Notes: a model not told the origin generated them from the letters alone. A stretch of DNA of 64,000 nt from Leisingera sp. ANG-M1 (GCF_000813745.1 NZ_JWLC01000013.1:187498-251497); one strand, 5' to 3'. Shown: positions 26,128-35,085, counted from the stretch's first letter. Numbers and translations are program-made.

Positions 26128-26444
26128 CCATCGCCCTCCATCAAGGCTGCTTCCAGCCGGTCCAGGCTGCCTTCCCAAAAGGCCTTGCGGGACTGGGTCC
26201 AATCCGCAATCATCCGCAGCCCCTCCGGCCGGGCAGAATAGAGCCGCTTGGTGCCTTCCGCCCGCTGGCGGACCAGCCCGGCTTCGCGCAGCACTTTCAG
26301 ATGGCGCGAAATCGCCGGCGCTGAGATGCCTGCGCCGGGGGCCAGATCGCCCGCAGGCAGTTCGCCCTGGGTGATCAGCTGATCAACGATCGACATGCGG
26401 GTTTCGTCTGACAGGGCGGCAAAGGACTTTAGAAGCGGTGTCAT
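26124..26444 (-). CDS. ArsR family transcriptional repressor
   Basis: 106 aa winged helix (FAALSDETRMSIVDQLI, then ISAPAISRHLKVLREAGLV as recognition helix). No metal-binding Cys cluster is present, so it is of the non-metal type that accompanies AHSA1 proteins. First gene of the operon and overlapped by the SRPBCC gene. An AT-rich repeat immediately before its start (26449-26475) is a likely operator for autorepression. Confidence 0.9.
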   Translation of the reverse strand: MTPLLKSFAALSDETRMSIVDQLITQGELPAGDLAPGAGISAPAISRHLKVLREAGLVRQRAEGTKRLYSARPEGLRMIADWTQSRKAFWEGSLDRLEAALMEGDG

Positions 26445-26448
26445 AGGA

Positions 26449-26475
26449 TAATTATTAACGAAATAGTTAATTATT
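26449..26475. promoter_or_regulatory. AT-rich repeat upstream of arsR-type operon (candidate operator)
   Basis: TAATTATT occurs directly repeated at 26449-26456 and 26468-26475. The same segment forms an imperfect inverted repeat, TTATTAAC (26452-26459) with GTTAATTA (26466-26473). It lies 5 nt upstream of the ArsR start, where a repressor would block transcription. It is strikingly AT-rich against the GC-rich background. Confidence 0.5.
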
Positions 26476-26544
26476 GAAAGTGAAAACTTCCCGGATGTAT
26501 AAAGCCGGTCCCGAGCGGAGGTCGCGCTCCCGCCCGTCGTCAGC

Positions 26545-26643
26545 CTGTTCTGCGAACAGCCTTCCTTCCGTTGGGCCAGGCTCAGCGCCTAGGGCGCTGA
26601 GCCTGGCCCAAGGCCGCCAAGGGGTGGCTGCGACAGCAGCCAC
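26545..26643. other. Cluster of three hairpins including a perfect 19-bp stem
   Basis: Within the 272-bp gap between the ArsR start and the serB stop: CTGTTC/GAACAG (26545-26559); a perfect 19-bp stem 26571-26589 with 26593-26611 around a 3-nt loop; and GTGGCTGC/GCAGCCAC (26624-26643). No T-run flanks the long stem on either strand, so it is not a standard terminator. It lies 3' of serB. It could be a structured RNA end or a small RNA. Confidence 0.5.
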
Positions 26644-26716
26644 ATCTGCGGCCGCGGGAGTGCCCCGTTTCCTGTATCTGGTGCAATTGGCACGGCAGAC
26701 AGAGCTGCTGGCTGGT

Positions 26717-27592
26717 TCAGCCTTTGAACGCGTTCTGATTGTAGCCTTGAATATAGAGCAGTGCAGTCAGGTCGCCGTGGTTGATGCGAATACCGCATTC
26801 CGCTGCAACTGAAGGCTTGGCGTGCAGCGCAACGCCTGCACCAGCGCGTTTCAGCATGCCGAGATCATTGGCGCCGTCGCCCACGGCCATCACTTCGGCT
26901 TCACCGATCCCAAGCCGTGCGGTGATCTGCTCCAATGCCTCCACCTTGGCCTCGCGGCCAAGGATGGGTCGGCCTGCCTCTCCGGTCAGCTTTCCGTCTT
27001 CCGTCAGCAGCGTGTTAGCGCGGTTCTCGTCAAAGCCCAGCTCCGCTGCCACCTGCGCAGTAAACGCGGTGAATCCGCCCGAAACCAATGCTGCATAGGC
27101 GCCCTGTGCCTTCATCGTCGCCAGCAGCTGTCTGGCGCCGGGCATCAGGGTGATGCGCTCGGCCAGCACCTTGGCAATCACCGTCTCGGGCAGCCCTCTA
27201 AGCAGCCCGACCCGTTCTGTCAGCGCGCCTTCGAAGTCCAATTCACCGTTCATCGCCCGCGCGGTGGTCTCCTTGACCCGGGCACCGACCCCCGCCTCCT
27301 CGGCTAGCTCGTCAATGCATTCCTGCTGGATCATGGTCGAGTCCATATCGGCCAGCAGCATCTTTTTCCGGCGCCCCTCAGCGGCCTGAATGACCAGATC
27401 CACCCCCATCTGCTGCAGGTCCTGCCAGATCTCCCATCGGTTGTCTGGCATCTGCTCCAAAGGAAATTCTGCCGCCACGCCCAGAGCCAGCCAATCGGCC
27501 TCGCCACCGCCCCAGGCATTGCGCAGCGATTCGATCAGTGCAGGCTCCAGCACCGGGCTGGCAGGGTTGCAGAGCAGGGTGGCAACATACAT
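26717..27592 (-). CDS. serB: Phosphoserine phosphatase
   Basis: 291 aa HAD-superfamily enzyme for the last step of serine synthesis: L-phosphoserine to L-serine. The nucleophile motif DMDSTMIQQECIDELA has Asp82, Asp84, Thr86; Ser/Thr motif II is in ALVSGGFTAFT and motif III in AVGDGANDLGMLK. The N-terminal about 75 residues form an ACT-like regulatory part. The start at 27590-27592 has GGAG at good spacing and removes 12 residues of a longer frame. It is divergent from serC-serA, with about 280 bp between that includes the serC leader structure. Confidence 0.95.
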   Translation of the reverse strand: MYVATLLCNPASPVLEPALIESLRNAWGGGEADWLALGVAAEFPLEQMPDNRWEIWQDLQQMGVDLVIQAAEGRRKKMLLADMDSTMIQQECIDELAEEAGVGARVKETTARAMNGELDFEGALTERVGLLRGLPETVIAKVLAERITLMPGARQLLATMKAQGAYAALVSGGFTAFTAQVAAELGFDENRANTLLTEDGKLTGEAGRPILGREAKVEALEQITARLGIGEAEVMAVGDGANDLGMLKRAGAGVALHAKPSVAAECGIRINHGDLTALLYIQGYNQNAFKG

Positions 27593-27807
27593 CGGCGGGC
27601 TCCATTCCGTTTGGATTCCCTTTGTCATAGCGGCCCGTTTCCGGATCGGCCAGCCTGACGGAAACCGTCAAAAACAGGGGCCGTTATAAGGCAGGCCGCT
27701 TGCCCTCATTTTGAAGCGGTTGTTTCCGATGGTGGAAAAATGTGTCGCAAAAAGCGTTTCATTGGCCGTATTTCTCCAAGTTTTCGGTTGCGTGCCGCGC
27801 TGCAGCA

Positions 27808-27847
27808 CCCTAGCTCTGAGGGCGGGACACCCCTCCCCAACGAGGGG
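27808..27847 (+). ncRNA. Candidate serC-type 5' leader (two hairpins before serC ribosome site)
   Basis: Two small hairpins precede serC: CCCT/AGGG (27808-27811 with 27819-27822) and CCCCTC/GAGGGG (27830-27835 with 27842-27847, loop CCCAAC). The serC ribosome site GGAAGGG begins 10 nt later. A conserved serC leader motif is known in alphaproteobacteria. Match to that motif is from memory of its position and shape, not from a covariance search. Confidence 0.5.
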
Positions 27848-27871
27848 CGCTTATCTGGAAGGGTAGCATTT

Positions 27872-29026
27872 ATGGCTATTGAACAACCGGCATCGCGGCC
27901 GGCCAATCCGCGTTTTTCCTCGGGGCCTTGCGCCAAACCTCCTGTCTTTGATGTTGCCAAACTTGCCGGTGCGCCGCTGGGCCGCTCGCATCGTGCTGCA
28001 GTGGGCAAAGAGCGCCTGAAGGCGGCAATCGAAGGCACCCGCGAAATCCTGAACATCCCCGCCGATTACAAGATCGGCATCGTTCCGGCCTCGGACACCG
28101 GCGCGGTGGAAATGGCGATGTGGAACCTGCTGGGCGCCCGCGGGGTCGAGATGCTGGCCTGGGAAAGCTTCGGCTCCGGCTGGGTGACCGATGTGGTGAA
28201 ACAGCTGAAGCTGGACGCCACCGTCAAAACCGCCGATTACGGCCAGATTGTGGACCTCTCCACCGTCGATTTCGCAAATGACGTTGTCTTCACCTGGAAT
28301 GGCACCACTTCCGGTGTCCGGGTTCCCAATGGCGATTGGATCGCGGCGGACCGCGAAGGGCTGACAATCTGCGATGCGACGTCCGCGGCCTTCGCGCAAA
28401 ACCTGCCCTGGGACAAGCTGGATGTGACCACTTTCTCCTGGCAGAAGGTGCTAGGCGGCGAAGCGGCTCACGGCATGCTGATCCTGTCTCCGCGTGCCGT
28501 GGAGCGGCTGGAAAGCTACACCCCCGCCTGGCCTCTGCCCAAAATCTTCCGCCTGACCAAGGGCGGCAAGCTGATCGAAGGCATTTTCCAGGGCGCCACC
28601 ATCAACACGCCCTCGATGCTGGCTGTGGAAGATTACCTGCTGGCGCTGGACTGGGCCCGCTCGATCGGCGGGCTGGAAGGCCTGCGCGAACGCGCCTATG
28701 CCAACCTCGCCGCGGTTCAGAGCTTCGTGCAGGACAACCCTTGGATCTCCTTCCTGGCAGAACAGCCGGAACATCGTTCCAACACCTCTGTCTGCCTCAA
28801 ATTCACCGACCCGCGCATCCAGGATGGCGCTGCCTTTGCCAAGGCCGTTGCCAAACGGTTGGAAACCGAAGGCGTGGCCTACGACATCGGTGCCTACCGC
28901 GACGCGCCTCCGGGCCTGCGGATCTGGTGCGGCGGCACGGTGGAAGCCACCGATGTGGCGGCGCTGATGCCCTGGATCAAATGGGCCTTTGAGGCCGAGA
29001 TCGCAGCCCAGACCGAAGCGGCCTGA
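27872..29026 (+). CDS. serC: Phosphoserine aminotransferase
   Basis: 384 aa PLP enzyme: 3-phosphohydroxypyruvate plus glutamate to phosphoserine. Long alphaproteobacterial/archaeal-type SerC. The PLP Lys lies in [16 protein letters not shown] (near residue 195). Substrate blocks [12 protein letters not shown] near the N-terminus and [19 protein letters not shown] are visible. ATG 27872 is chosen over 27740 because GGAAGGG precedes it and the upstream part forms the leader hairpins. serA follows 76 nt downstream in the same direction, so they probably form an operon. Confidence 0.95.
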   Translation: MAIEQPASRPANPRFSSGPCAKPPVFDVAKLAGAPLGRSHRAAVGKERLKAAIEGTREILNIPADYKIGIVPASDTGAVEMAMWNLLGARGVEMLAWESFGSGWVTDVVKQLKLDATVKTADYGQIVDLSTVDFANDVVFTWNGTTSGVRVPNGDWIAADREGLTICDATSAAFAQNLPWDKLDVTTFSWQKVLGGEAAHGMLILSPRAVERLESYTPAWPLPKIFRLTKGGKLIEGIFQGATINTPSMLAVEDYLLALDWARSIGGLEGLRERAYANLAAVQSFVQDNPWISFLAEQPEHRSNTSVCLKFTDPRIQDGAAFAKAVAKRLETEGVAYDIGAYRDAPPGLRIWCGGTVEATDVAALMPWIKWAFEAEIAAQTEAA

Positions 29027-29045
29027 ACGGCTTCTTGACTGATCA

Positions 29046-29069
29046 GGAGCGCGCCCGAACCCGCGCTCC
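29046..29069 (+). promoter_or_regulatory. serC-serA intercistronic hairpin
   Basis: Perfect 8-bp stem GGAGCGCG (29046-29053) with CGCGCTCC (29062-29069), 8-nt loop, no T-run. It may act as a processing or stability element between serC and serA. Confidence 0.45.
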
Positions 29070-29102
29070 CACTTAGACCCTGCTATCAAAGGACCCAAAC
29101 CC

Positions 29103-30698
29103 ATGGCTCCCAAAGTACTCGTCTCCGACAAGCTCTCGGAAACCGCCGTTCAGATCTTCCGCGATCGCGGCATTGATGTCGATTTCCTGCCCGACGTCGG
29201 CAAGGACAAGGACAAGCTGGCTGAAATCATCGGCCAATACGATGGCCTCGCCATCCGCTCTGCCACCAAGGTGACTGAAAAGATCCTGGAGAAGGCGGAC
29301 AACCTCAAGGTCGTCGGCCGTGCCGGCATCGGCACCGACAATGTCGACAAGGAGGCGGCCTCCAAACGCGGCGTGATCGTGATGAACACGCCGTTCGGCA
29401 ACATGATCACCACCGCCGAACATGCCATCGCCATGATGTTCGCGGTTGCCCGCCAACTGCCCGAGGCCTCGGCCTCGACCCATGCCGGCAAATGGGAAAA
29501 GTCGAAATTCATGGGGGTTGAGCTGACTGGCAAGACCCTGGGTGTGATCGGTGCCGGCAATATCGGCGGTATCGTCTGCGACCGTGCCCGCGGCCTCAAG
29601 ATGAAGGTTGCGGCCTATGACCCCTATCTGAGCACTGAAAAAGCCGACAAGATGGGCGTCGAAAAGGTCGAACTCGACGAGCTGCTGGCGCGCGCCGATT
29701 TCATCACCCTGCATGTGCCGCTGACCGACCAGACCCGTAATATCCTGTCCAAGGAGAACCTGGCAAAGACCAAGAAGGGCGTGCGCATTATCAACTGTGC
29801 CCGCGGCGGCCTGGTGGATGAGGCCGCGCTGGCGGAACTCCTCACCTCCGGCCATGTGGCTGGTGCGGCATTCGATGTGTTCTCGGTCGAGCCGGCCAAG
29901 GAAAACGCCCTGTTTGGCCTGCCCAACGTGGTCTGCACTCCGCATCTGGGCGCCGCCACAACCGAGGCGCAGGAAAACGTTGCCCTGCAGGTGGCCGAGC
30001 AGATGTCCAACTACCTGCTGACCGGCGCCGTCGAAAACGCGCTCAACATGCCGTCAGTCACGGCTGAGGAAGCCAAGGTCATGGGCCCCTGGATCAAACT
30101 GGCCGACCACCTGGGCTCCTTCGTGGGCCAGATGACCGACGAGCCGATCAAGGCGATCAACATCCTTTACGATGGGGTGGCTGCAGGCATGAACCTAGAC
30201 GCGCTGAACTGTGCGGTGATTGCCGGCATCATGAAGCGTTCCAACCCCGAGGTGAACATGGTCTCCGCGCCTGTGGTCGCCAAGGAGCGCGGCATTCAGA
30301 TTTCAACCACCAATCAGGACAAGTCCGGTTCGTTTGATGGGTATATCAAAGTGACTGCGGTGACTTCCAAGCGCGAGCGTTCGGTCGCGGGCACCGTTTT
30401 CTCCGACAGCAAGCCGCGGTTCATCCAGATCAAGGGCATCAACATCGAGGCCGATGTGGGCGCGCATATGCTCTACACCACCAACGAGGATGTGCCGGGC
30501 ATCATCGGCACCCTTGGCCACACCCTGGGCGACCACGGCGTCAACATCGCCAACTTCACCCTGGGCCGGGCCGAGGCGGGCGGAGAAGCCATTGCGCTCC
30601 TCTACGTCGACGAACAGGTGCCGGCCGAGGCCCGGGCCAAACTGGCGGAAACCGGGCTGTTCAACCAGATCAAGCCGCTGGAATTCGACGTCGCCTGA
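29103..30698 (+). CDS. serA: D-3-phosphoglycerate dehydrogenase, long ACT-containing form
   Basis: 531 aa. Oxidises 3-phosphoglycerate to 3-phosphohydroxypyruvate with NAD+, the first committed step of serine synthesis. Substrate-binding/NAD domains span about 1-315: nucleotide loop GVIGAGNIGG (148-157), catalytic Arg234 in NCARGGLVDE, Glu263, and His281 in TPHLGAATTEAQE. The allosteric substrate-binding (ASB) domain is about 320-450 and a C-terminal ACT domain about 458-531 (MLYTTNEDVPGIIGTLGHTL). Long forms are often feedback-inhibited by serine through ACT. A terminator candidate follows 21 nt after the stop. Confidence 0.97.
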   Translation: MAPKVLVSDKLSETAVQIFRDRGIDVDFLPDVGKDKDKLAEIIGQYDGLAIRSATKVTEKILEKADNLKVVGRAGIGTDNVDKEAASKRGVIVMNTPFGNMITTAEHAIAMMFAVARQLPEASASTHAGKWEKSKFMGVELTGKTLGVIGAGNIGGIVCDRARGLKMKVAAYDPYLSTEKADKMGVEKVELDELLARADFITLHVPLTDQTRNILSKENLAKTKKGVRIINCARGGLVDEAALAELLTSGHVAGAAFDVFSVEPAKENALFGLPNVVCTPHLGAATTEAQENVALQVAEQMSNYLLTGAVENALNMPSVTAEEAKVMGPWIKLADHLGSFVGQMTDEPIKAINILYDGVAAGMNLDALNCAVIAGIMKRSNPEVNMVSAPVVAKERGIQISTTNQDKSGSFDGYIKVTAVTSKRERSVAGTVFSDSKPRFIQIKGINIEADVGAHMLYTTNEDVPGIIGTLGHTLGDHGVNIANFTLGRAEAGGEAIALLYVDEQVPAEARAKLAETGLFNQIKPLEFDVA

Positions 30699-30718
30699 GT
30701 GCGGCGATGAAAAACAGG

Positions 30719-30747
30719 GAAACCGCTCTTCATCAGGGGCGGTTTCT
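30719..30747 (+). terminator. Terminator candidate after serA
   Basis: 8-bp perfect stem GAAACCGC (30719-30726) with GCGGTTTC (30739-30746), 12-nt loop. The 3' arm ends in TTTCTC, a weak T-tract. Confidence 0.55.
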
Positions 30748-30785
30748 CAACTAGCCTGCAGCCATTGATTTTTCTCAGTGATTTG

Positions 30786-31400
30786 ATGGCCCAGGAAAAA
30801 CCGTTTTCCCCGTTGCAGCCTTTGGTAAAACTGGCCCTCCCTGTTTTCGGGGCCGGCTATGCTGTTCTGCTTTGCTTTCAGGCAGGATTCCCAATTGATC
30901 CCGCCGAAATGATGCAGCTTGCGCTGGCCGCCGCCTTGGTTGGCGTCAATGCCTGGAAGGCGGATGCGTGGCCCTCTGGAAAGCGGCAGCCGGATGATTA
31001 CCGGATTGCCAGTCTCCTGTTTTACTGGGCGCTTTGGGGGGCGGGGTTGCTGCTGTCCAGGGTCTTTGACCCAGTGCAGGGGATCAATGCCGCTGTGACG
31101 TTTGGATTAGGGATGGGAATAACCAACGGAGTCCTTGCCCGGCCGCGCGACGGCCAGCCTGTAATTGATGAAAGCCGCCTGCCGCGTATTCTTCTTTTGC
31201 TCTTGTCTGCGTTCGCAGCCTTGATCGGCACTTTGATTTGGACGAAAGACGTGGTGCTTGCAGTCCTGCTTGGCAATGCGGTTCTGTTTCTGCTGCCTGA
31301 TCCGGGAAGCCGCGTCGAATCCGACGGATGGCGGCGGCTGCGCCAAGCGGTGTTCATTACTCTTTTGCTGGCTGCAGGAGCCAGTACAGCACGGATCTGA
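30786..31400 (+). CDS. Multi-pass membrane protein of unknown function
   Basis: 204 aa with about six hydrophobic helices (about residues 16-34, 43-58, 78-95, 101-118, 135-152, 155-170, and a final one). Loops contain KADAWPSGKRQPDDYR and LARPRDGQPVIDESRLPR. No family is recognised. GC content looks slightly lower than that of neighbours. The start is uncertain: ATG 30786 lacks a clear ribosome site and TTG 30765 is an alternative. The stop is 11 nt before the next start, so it may be co-transcribed with the metallophosphoesterase. Confidence 0.6.
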   Translation: MAQEKPFSPLQPLVKLALPVFGAGYAVLLCFQAGFPIDPAEMMQLALAAALVGVNAWKADAWPSGKRQPDDYRIASLLFYWALWGAGLLLSRVFDPVQGINAAVTFGLGMGITNGVLARPRDGQPVIDESRLPRILLLLLSAFAALIGTLIWTKDVVLAVLLGNAVLFLLPDPGSRVESDGWRRLRQAVFITLLLAAGASTARI

Positions 31401-31411
31401 AAGGGGCTGAC

Positions 31412-32140
31412 ATGCCACAACCAGTGTACGCCATCGGAGATATCCACGGCCAGCTGGCCATGCTCGAAGATGCACTGCAGCGGATCGAGGCCGACGGCGG
31501 CCCGGACGCACGCATCGTTTTCCTGGGCGATTACACTGACCGCGGGCCGGACAGCCGCGGGGTGATCGAGCGGCTGATGCAGGGCCAGGCCGCGGGCCGC
31601 AGCTGGATCTGCCTAAAAGGCAACCACGACCGGATGTTCTCGATGTTCCTGGAGGAGTATCCGCGCAATGACTCCCAGCTTCTGATCGGCTATCACTGGC
31701 TGCATGAACGGCTGGGCGGCATCGAGACCCTGCAGTCCTACGGCGTGGATGTGGCCGAAGGGGACCGGATCTACCAGGTCCACAAACGCGCCCGTGGCGC
31801 GGTGCCGCAAGCGCATCTGACCTTCCTGGCAGGTCTGAAACCTTTCCATCAGGAAGGGGAACTGCTGTTTGTCCACGCAGGAATCCGCCCCGGCTTGCAG
31901 CTGGAAGAGCAAAGTGAAGACGACCTGATTTGGATTCGCCAGGAATTCCTAAAGGACGAGCGCGTGCACCCCTGGCTGGTGGTTCATGGCCATACTCCAG
32001 CCAAGCAGGCCGAACACCGGGTGAACCGGATCAACCTCGACAGCGGCGCCGGCTACGGCCGCCCGCTCACCGCTGCGGTCTTCGAAGGCCGTGGCTGCTG
32101 GCTGCTGACAGATCAGGGCCGGGTGCCGCTGACCCCTTAA
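31412..32140 (+). CDS. Calcineurin-like serine/threonine protein phosphatase (PPP family)
   Basis: 242 aa bimetal phosphoesterase. The complete PPP signature is visible: VYAIGDIHGQLAML (near residue 5), FLGDYTDRGPDSRGVIERL (near 39), CLKGNHDRMF (near 75) and VVHGHTPAKQAEH (near 195). Most similar in layout to bacterial PrpA/ApaH-like phosphatases. AAGGGG precedes ATG 31412; a longer frame overlaps the upstream membrane-protein gene. Could dephosphorylate phosphoproteins or diadenosine polyphosphates. A dispersed repeat element starts 8 nt after the stop. Confidence 0.9.
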   Translation: MPQPVYAIGDIHGQLAMLEDALQRIEADGGPDARIVFLGDYTDRGPDSRGVIERLMQGQAAGRSWICLKGNHDRMFSMFLEEYPRNDSQLLIGYHWLHERLGGIETLQSYGVDVAEGDRIYQVHKRARGAVPQAHLTFLAGLKPFHQEGELLFVHAGIRPGLQLEEQSEDDLIWIRQEFLKDERVHPWLVVHGHTPAKQAEHRVNRINLDSGAGYGRPLTAAVFEGRGCWLLTDQGRVPLTP

Positions 32141-32147
32141 ACCTTCC

Positions 32148-32214
32148 AGCTTCTTTCTGGTCAAAAATACTCTGGGGGTGAGCGCCGAAGGCGCGAGGGG
32201 GCAAAGCCCCCCTC
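32148..32214 (+). repeat. Dispersed two-hairpin intergenic element, copy C
   Basis: AGCTTCTTTCTGGTC head, AAATACTCTGGGGGTGA core, hairpin 1 GCGCC/GGCGC (32182-32194), hairpin 2 GGGGGC/GCCCCC (32197-32211). It starts 8 nt after the metallophosphoesterase stop, in that gene's orientation, and abuts the convergent tdh stop. Confidence 0.8.
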
Positions 32215-32221
32215 AACAGTC

Positions 32222-33268
32222 TCAGAACCAGTTCAGTACCACCTTGCCGCTGGACCCCGATTTCATCGCCGCAAAGCCTTCGGCAAACTCATCGACGCCG
32301 AACCGGTGGGTGATCACCCGGCTCACATCCAGCCCGTTCTGCAGCATGGCGATCATCTTGTACCAGGTCTCGAACATCTCACGGCCATAGACGCCCTTGA
32401 TGGTGATCGCCTTGAACACGATGCGGCTCCAATCCACCGGCGATTTCCCCGGCGGAATTCCCAAAAGCGCAATCTTGCCGCCCATCACCAGCGCCTCGAC
32501 CATCTGATCCAGTGCTGCCTGGTTACCTGACATTTCCAGTCCGACGTCAAACCCCTGGGTCATGCCCAGCTCATGGATCACATCCTGCAGCTCTTCCCGC
32601 GCCACATTCACGGCCCGCACCGTCGGCACCACGTGTTCGGCGAGTTTCAGACGATCCGGGTTGATATCGGTGATCACCACATGCCGCGCCCCGGCATGGC
32701 GCGCCACCGCTGCTGCCATGATGCCGATCGGCCCTGCGCCGGTGATCAGCACATCCTCGCCCAGCAGATCAAAGCTCAAGGCGGTATGCACCGCATTTCC
32801 CAGCGGATCGAGGATCGCACCGATTTCATCCGGCACGTCATCCGGCAGCGGCACCACGTTAAAAGCAGGCAGCTTCAGATACTGGGCAAAGGCGCCCTGC
32901 TCATTCACCCCGATGCCGCGGGTGCCGGGATCCAGATGGAATTTGCCGGCCCGGGACTGGCGCGAGTCATGCTCGATCAGGTGCCCCTCGCCCGAGCAGC
33001 GCTGGCCGATCTCCAGCCCGGTCACATCCTTGCCCAGCTCGACGATCTCGCCGGCAAACTCATGGCCGGTGATCAGCGGCACCGGCACCGTATGCGCGGC
33101 CCATTCGTCCCAGTTCCAGATGTGGATGTCGGTGCCGCAGATGCCGGTCTTCTTGACCTTGATCAGCACCTCGTCGGGGCCGATCTCCGGCACCGGCGCC
33201 TGGACCATCCACAGGCCTTCCTGCGGATGGCTTTTCTCCAGCGCCTTCATCGTGTTCGGACGGCTCAT
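32222..33268 (-). CDS. tdh: L-threonine 3-dehydrogenase, lacking structural-zinc cysteines
   Basis: 348 aa medium-chain dehydrogenase. Oxidises threonine to 2-amino-3-ketobutyrate, which Kbl then cleaves. Catalytic zinc ligands are present: Cys44 in [18 protein letters not shown], His69-Glu70 in [12 protein letters not shown] loop [18 protein letters not shown] near residue 178. In E. coli Tdh four cysteines hold a structural zinc; here the matching positions appear to be Glu99, Ser102, Ser105 and Asp113 ([15 protein letters not shown]), so that zinc site is lost. Start ATG overlaps the kbl stop by one base (TGATG), so the two are translationally coupled. Confidence 0.93.
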   Translation of the reverse strand: MSRPNTMKALEKSHPQEGLWMVQAPVPEIGPDEVLIKVKKTGICGTDIHIWNWDEWAAHTVPVPLITGHEFAGEIVELGKDVTGLEIGQRCSGEGHLIEHDSRQSRAGKFHLDPGTRGIGVNEQGAFAQYLKLPAFNVVPLPDDVPDEIGAILDPLGNAVHTALSFDLLGEDVLITGAGPIGIMAAAVARHAGARHVVITDINPDRLKLAEHVVPTVRAVNVAREELQDVIHELGMTQGFDVGLEMSGNQAALDQMVEALVMGGKIALLGIPPGKSPVDWSRIVFKAITIKGVYGREMFETWYKMIAMLQNGLDVSRVITHRFGVDEFAEGFAAMKSGSSGKVVLNWF

Positions 33269-34452
33269 CAGATCACTCCCAGTTCCTTGCCGACCTTCGC
33301 GAATGCCGCTAGCGCCCGGTCCAGTTCTTCCCGGGTCAGAGCCGCATTCATCTGCGTCCGGATCCGCGCCTGGCCGCGCGGCACCACCGGGAAGAAGAAG
33401 CCGGAGACATAGACGCCCTCGTCAAACAGCCGCGCCGCCATGTCCTGCGCCAGCTGCGCCTCGCCCAGCATCACGGGGATGATCGGATGCTCGCCGGGCA
33501 GCAGATCAAAACCTAGCTTTTCCAGTCCATCCCGCCAGTAGCGCGCGTTTTCGAACAGCTGCGCCCGCAGCCCGTCCCCTTCTTCCACCAGCCGGATCGC
33601 TTCCAGCCCGGCAGCAACAATCGATGGCGGCAGCGAATTGGAGAACAGATAGGGCCGCGCCCGCTGCCGCAGCAGGTCGATCACTGGCTGCGGCCCGGCG
33701 ATATAACCGCCGATGGCCCCCCCAAGTGCTTTGCCCAAAGTCCCCGTCAGGATGTCCACGTCCACCCCGAAATGCTCCGGCGTGCCGGCGCCCGTCGCCC
33801 CCATGAAGCCGGTGGCGTGGCAGTCATCCACCATCACAACCGCATCGTATTTGTCCGCCAGTGCCCGGATTTCCGGCAGTTTCGCCAGATAGCCGTCCAT
33901 CGAGAACACGCCGTCGGTTGCGATCATGATATGGCGCGCGCCGTCTTCACGGGCCTGCTTCAGCCAGGCCTCCAAGTCGTTCATATCGCTGTTCAGGTAG
34001 CGGTAGCGCTTGGCCTTGCACAGGCGCACCCCATCGATGATCGACGCATGGTTCAGCGAGTCCGAGATAATCGCATCCTCCGGCCCCAAGAGCGGCTCGA
34101 ACAGCCCGCCGTTGGCGTCAAAGCAGGCCGCGAACAGGATCGCGTCATCCTTGCCCAGAAACTTTGCCAAACGCTGCTCCAGCTCCCGGTGAATGTCCTG
34201 TGTGCCGCAGATGAACCGCACCGAGGCCATGCCGAACCCCTTCGGCTCCATCGCGTCCTTGGCCGCCTGGATCAGGGCAGGGTGGTCCGCCAGCCCCAGA
34301 TAGTTGTTGGCACAGAGGTTGATTACGGCCCGGTCCCCGACTGTGATCTCGCCCCCCTGCGGGGAGGTGATCATTCGCTCACGTTTATACAGTCCCTCAC
34401 CCTCAATCTGGGCCAGCGTGTTGGAGATGTCGGTCAGAAATGCGTTGGACAT
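33268..34452 (-). CDS. kbl: Glycine C-acetyltransferase (2-amino-3-ketobutyrate CoA ligase)
   Basis: 394 aa PLP enzyme of the alpha-oxoamine synthase family. Cleaves 2-amino-3-ketobutyrate with CoA to glycine and acetyl-CoA. The PLP Lys is in [16 protein letters not shown] (near residue 245). Other conserved blocks are [28 protein letters not shown] and [16 protein letters not shown] 34452 has AGGGAG at correct spacing and is preferred over a TTG two codons earlier. First gene of the kbl-tdh operon; the upstream inverted repeat at 34503-34535 may be its operator. Confidence 0.96.
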   Translation of the reverse strand: MSNAFLTDISNTLAQIEGEGLYKRERMITSPQGGEITVGDRAVINLCANNYLGLADHPALIQAAKDAMEPKGFGMASVRFICGTQDIHRELEQRLAKFLGKDDAILFAACFDANGGLFEPLLGPEDAIISDSLNHASIIDGVRLCKAKRYRYLNSDMNDLEAWLKQAREDGARHIMIATDGVFSMDGYLAKLPEIRALADKYDAVVMVDDCHATGFMGATGAGTPEHFGVDVDILTGTLGKALGGAIGGYIAGPQPVIDLLRQRARPYLFSNSLPPSIVAAGLEAIRLVEEGDGLRAQLFENARYWRDGLEKLGFDLLPGEHPIIPVMLGEAQLAQDMAARLFDEGVYVSGFFFPVVPRGQARIRTQMNAALTREELDRALAAFAKVGKELGVI

Positions 34453-34502
34453 GAGCAAACTCCCTGGATGTCTCGAGTCGCGTGTCTAGCATAGCGGACG
34501 TG

Positions 34503-34535
34503 TTTCCGGAATACAGGAATTCATTATCCCGGAAA
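34503..34535. promoter_or_regulatory. Inverted repeat upstream of kbl (candidate operator)
   Basis: TTTCCGG (34503-34509) is a perfect inverted match to CCGGAAA (34529-34535), centred on GAATTC (34517-34522). It lies in the divergent gap between kbl and the VOC gene, 51 nt upstream of the kbl start. Could bind an Lrp/AsnC-type or other amino-acid regulator; no regulator gene is adjacent. Confidence 0.4.
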
Positions 34536-34617
34536 AAAATCCGTGAAACTGGAACATCTGGGTGAAATTCCACCAAACCGACCTATCTGCCCCGGCAGCT
34601 GAAGGAAGGAGACAGTC

Positions 34618-35019
34618 ATGGCGCGGATTACAGGCATCGGCGGGGTATTCATCAAGGCGAGTGGGGACGCCAAGGCGCTGGCCGCATGGTACCGCGATCA
34701 TCTGGGATTGGAGCTCAATGACTTCGGCGGTGCCATACTGCACTGGCAGGATGACACGGCCGAGGACGGCGGCCTCACCGTCTGGGGCACCGCGGATCCG
34801 GACGGCACCTGGTTCAGCCCCAGCACCGCCTCTTTCATGATCAACTACCGGGTCGACGATATGGATGGCATGATCACGCAGCTGACCAAGGCGGGCATCC
34901 CGATCCTGCAAGGCCCCGAGGCCCACGAAAACGGGCGTTTCGCCTGGATCATGGACCCGGAGGGCAACAAGGTTGAGCTGTGGGAGCCCAAACTCTGGAA
35001 CGAAAAGAACAAGGGCTGA
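34618..35019 (+). CDS. VOC superfamily (glyoxalase/bleomycin resistance-like) protein
   Basis: 133 aa, one vicinal-oxygen-chelate module pair. The start ARITGIGGVFIKASGDAKAL, the AAWYRDHLGLEL helix and the metal-ligand end FAWIMDPEGNKVELWEP are typical. Strong ribosome site AAGGAAGGAG before ATG 34618. It might be a dioxygenase, isomerase or sequestering protein; substrate unknown. Divergent from kbl and convergent with the cold-shock gene. Confidence 0.88.
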   Translation: MARITGIGGVFIKASGDAKALAAWYRDHLGLELNDFGGAILHWQDDTAEDGGLTVWGTADPDGTWFSPSTASFMINYRVDDMDGMITQLTKAGIPILQGPEAHENGRFAWIMDPEGNKVELWEPKLWNEKNKG

Positions 35020-35033
35020 CTGCTCGAAACGCA

Positions 35034-35063
35034 AAACGCGACCCCCTTTCGGGAGCCGCGTTT
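35034..35063 (-). terminator. Terminator between convergent VOC and cold-shock genes
   Basis: AAACGCG (35034-35040) pairs with CGCGTTT (35057-35063), with an inner CCC/GGG. On the - strand the stem is followed by TTTGCGTTTC, fitting termination of the cold-shock gene. On the + strand it lacks a T-run. Confidence 0.6.
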
Positions 35064-35085
35064 CAAAACCGCTAAGCTGTAAAGC

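Noticed and set aside
26455-26470. Possible CtrA box near the ArsR gene
   Set aside because: Spacing is TTAA-N8-TTAA, one base too long, and the site is better explained as the ArsR operator.
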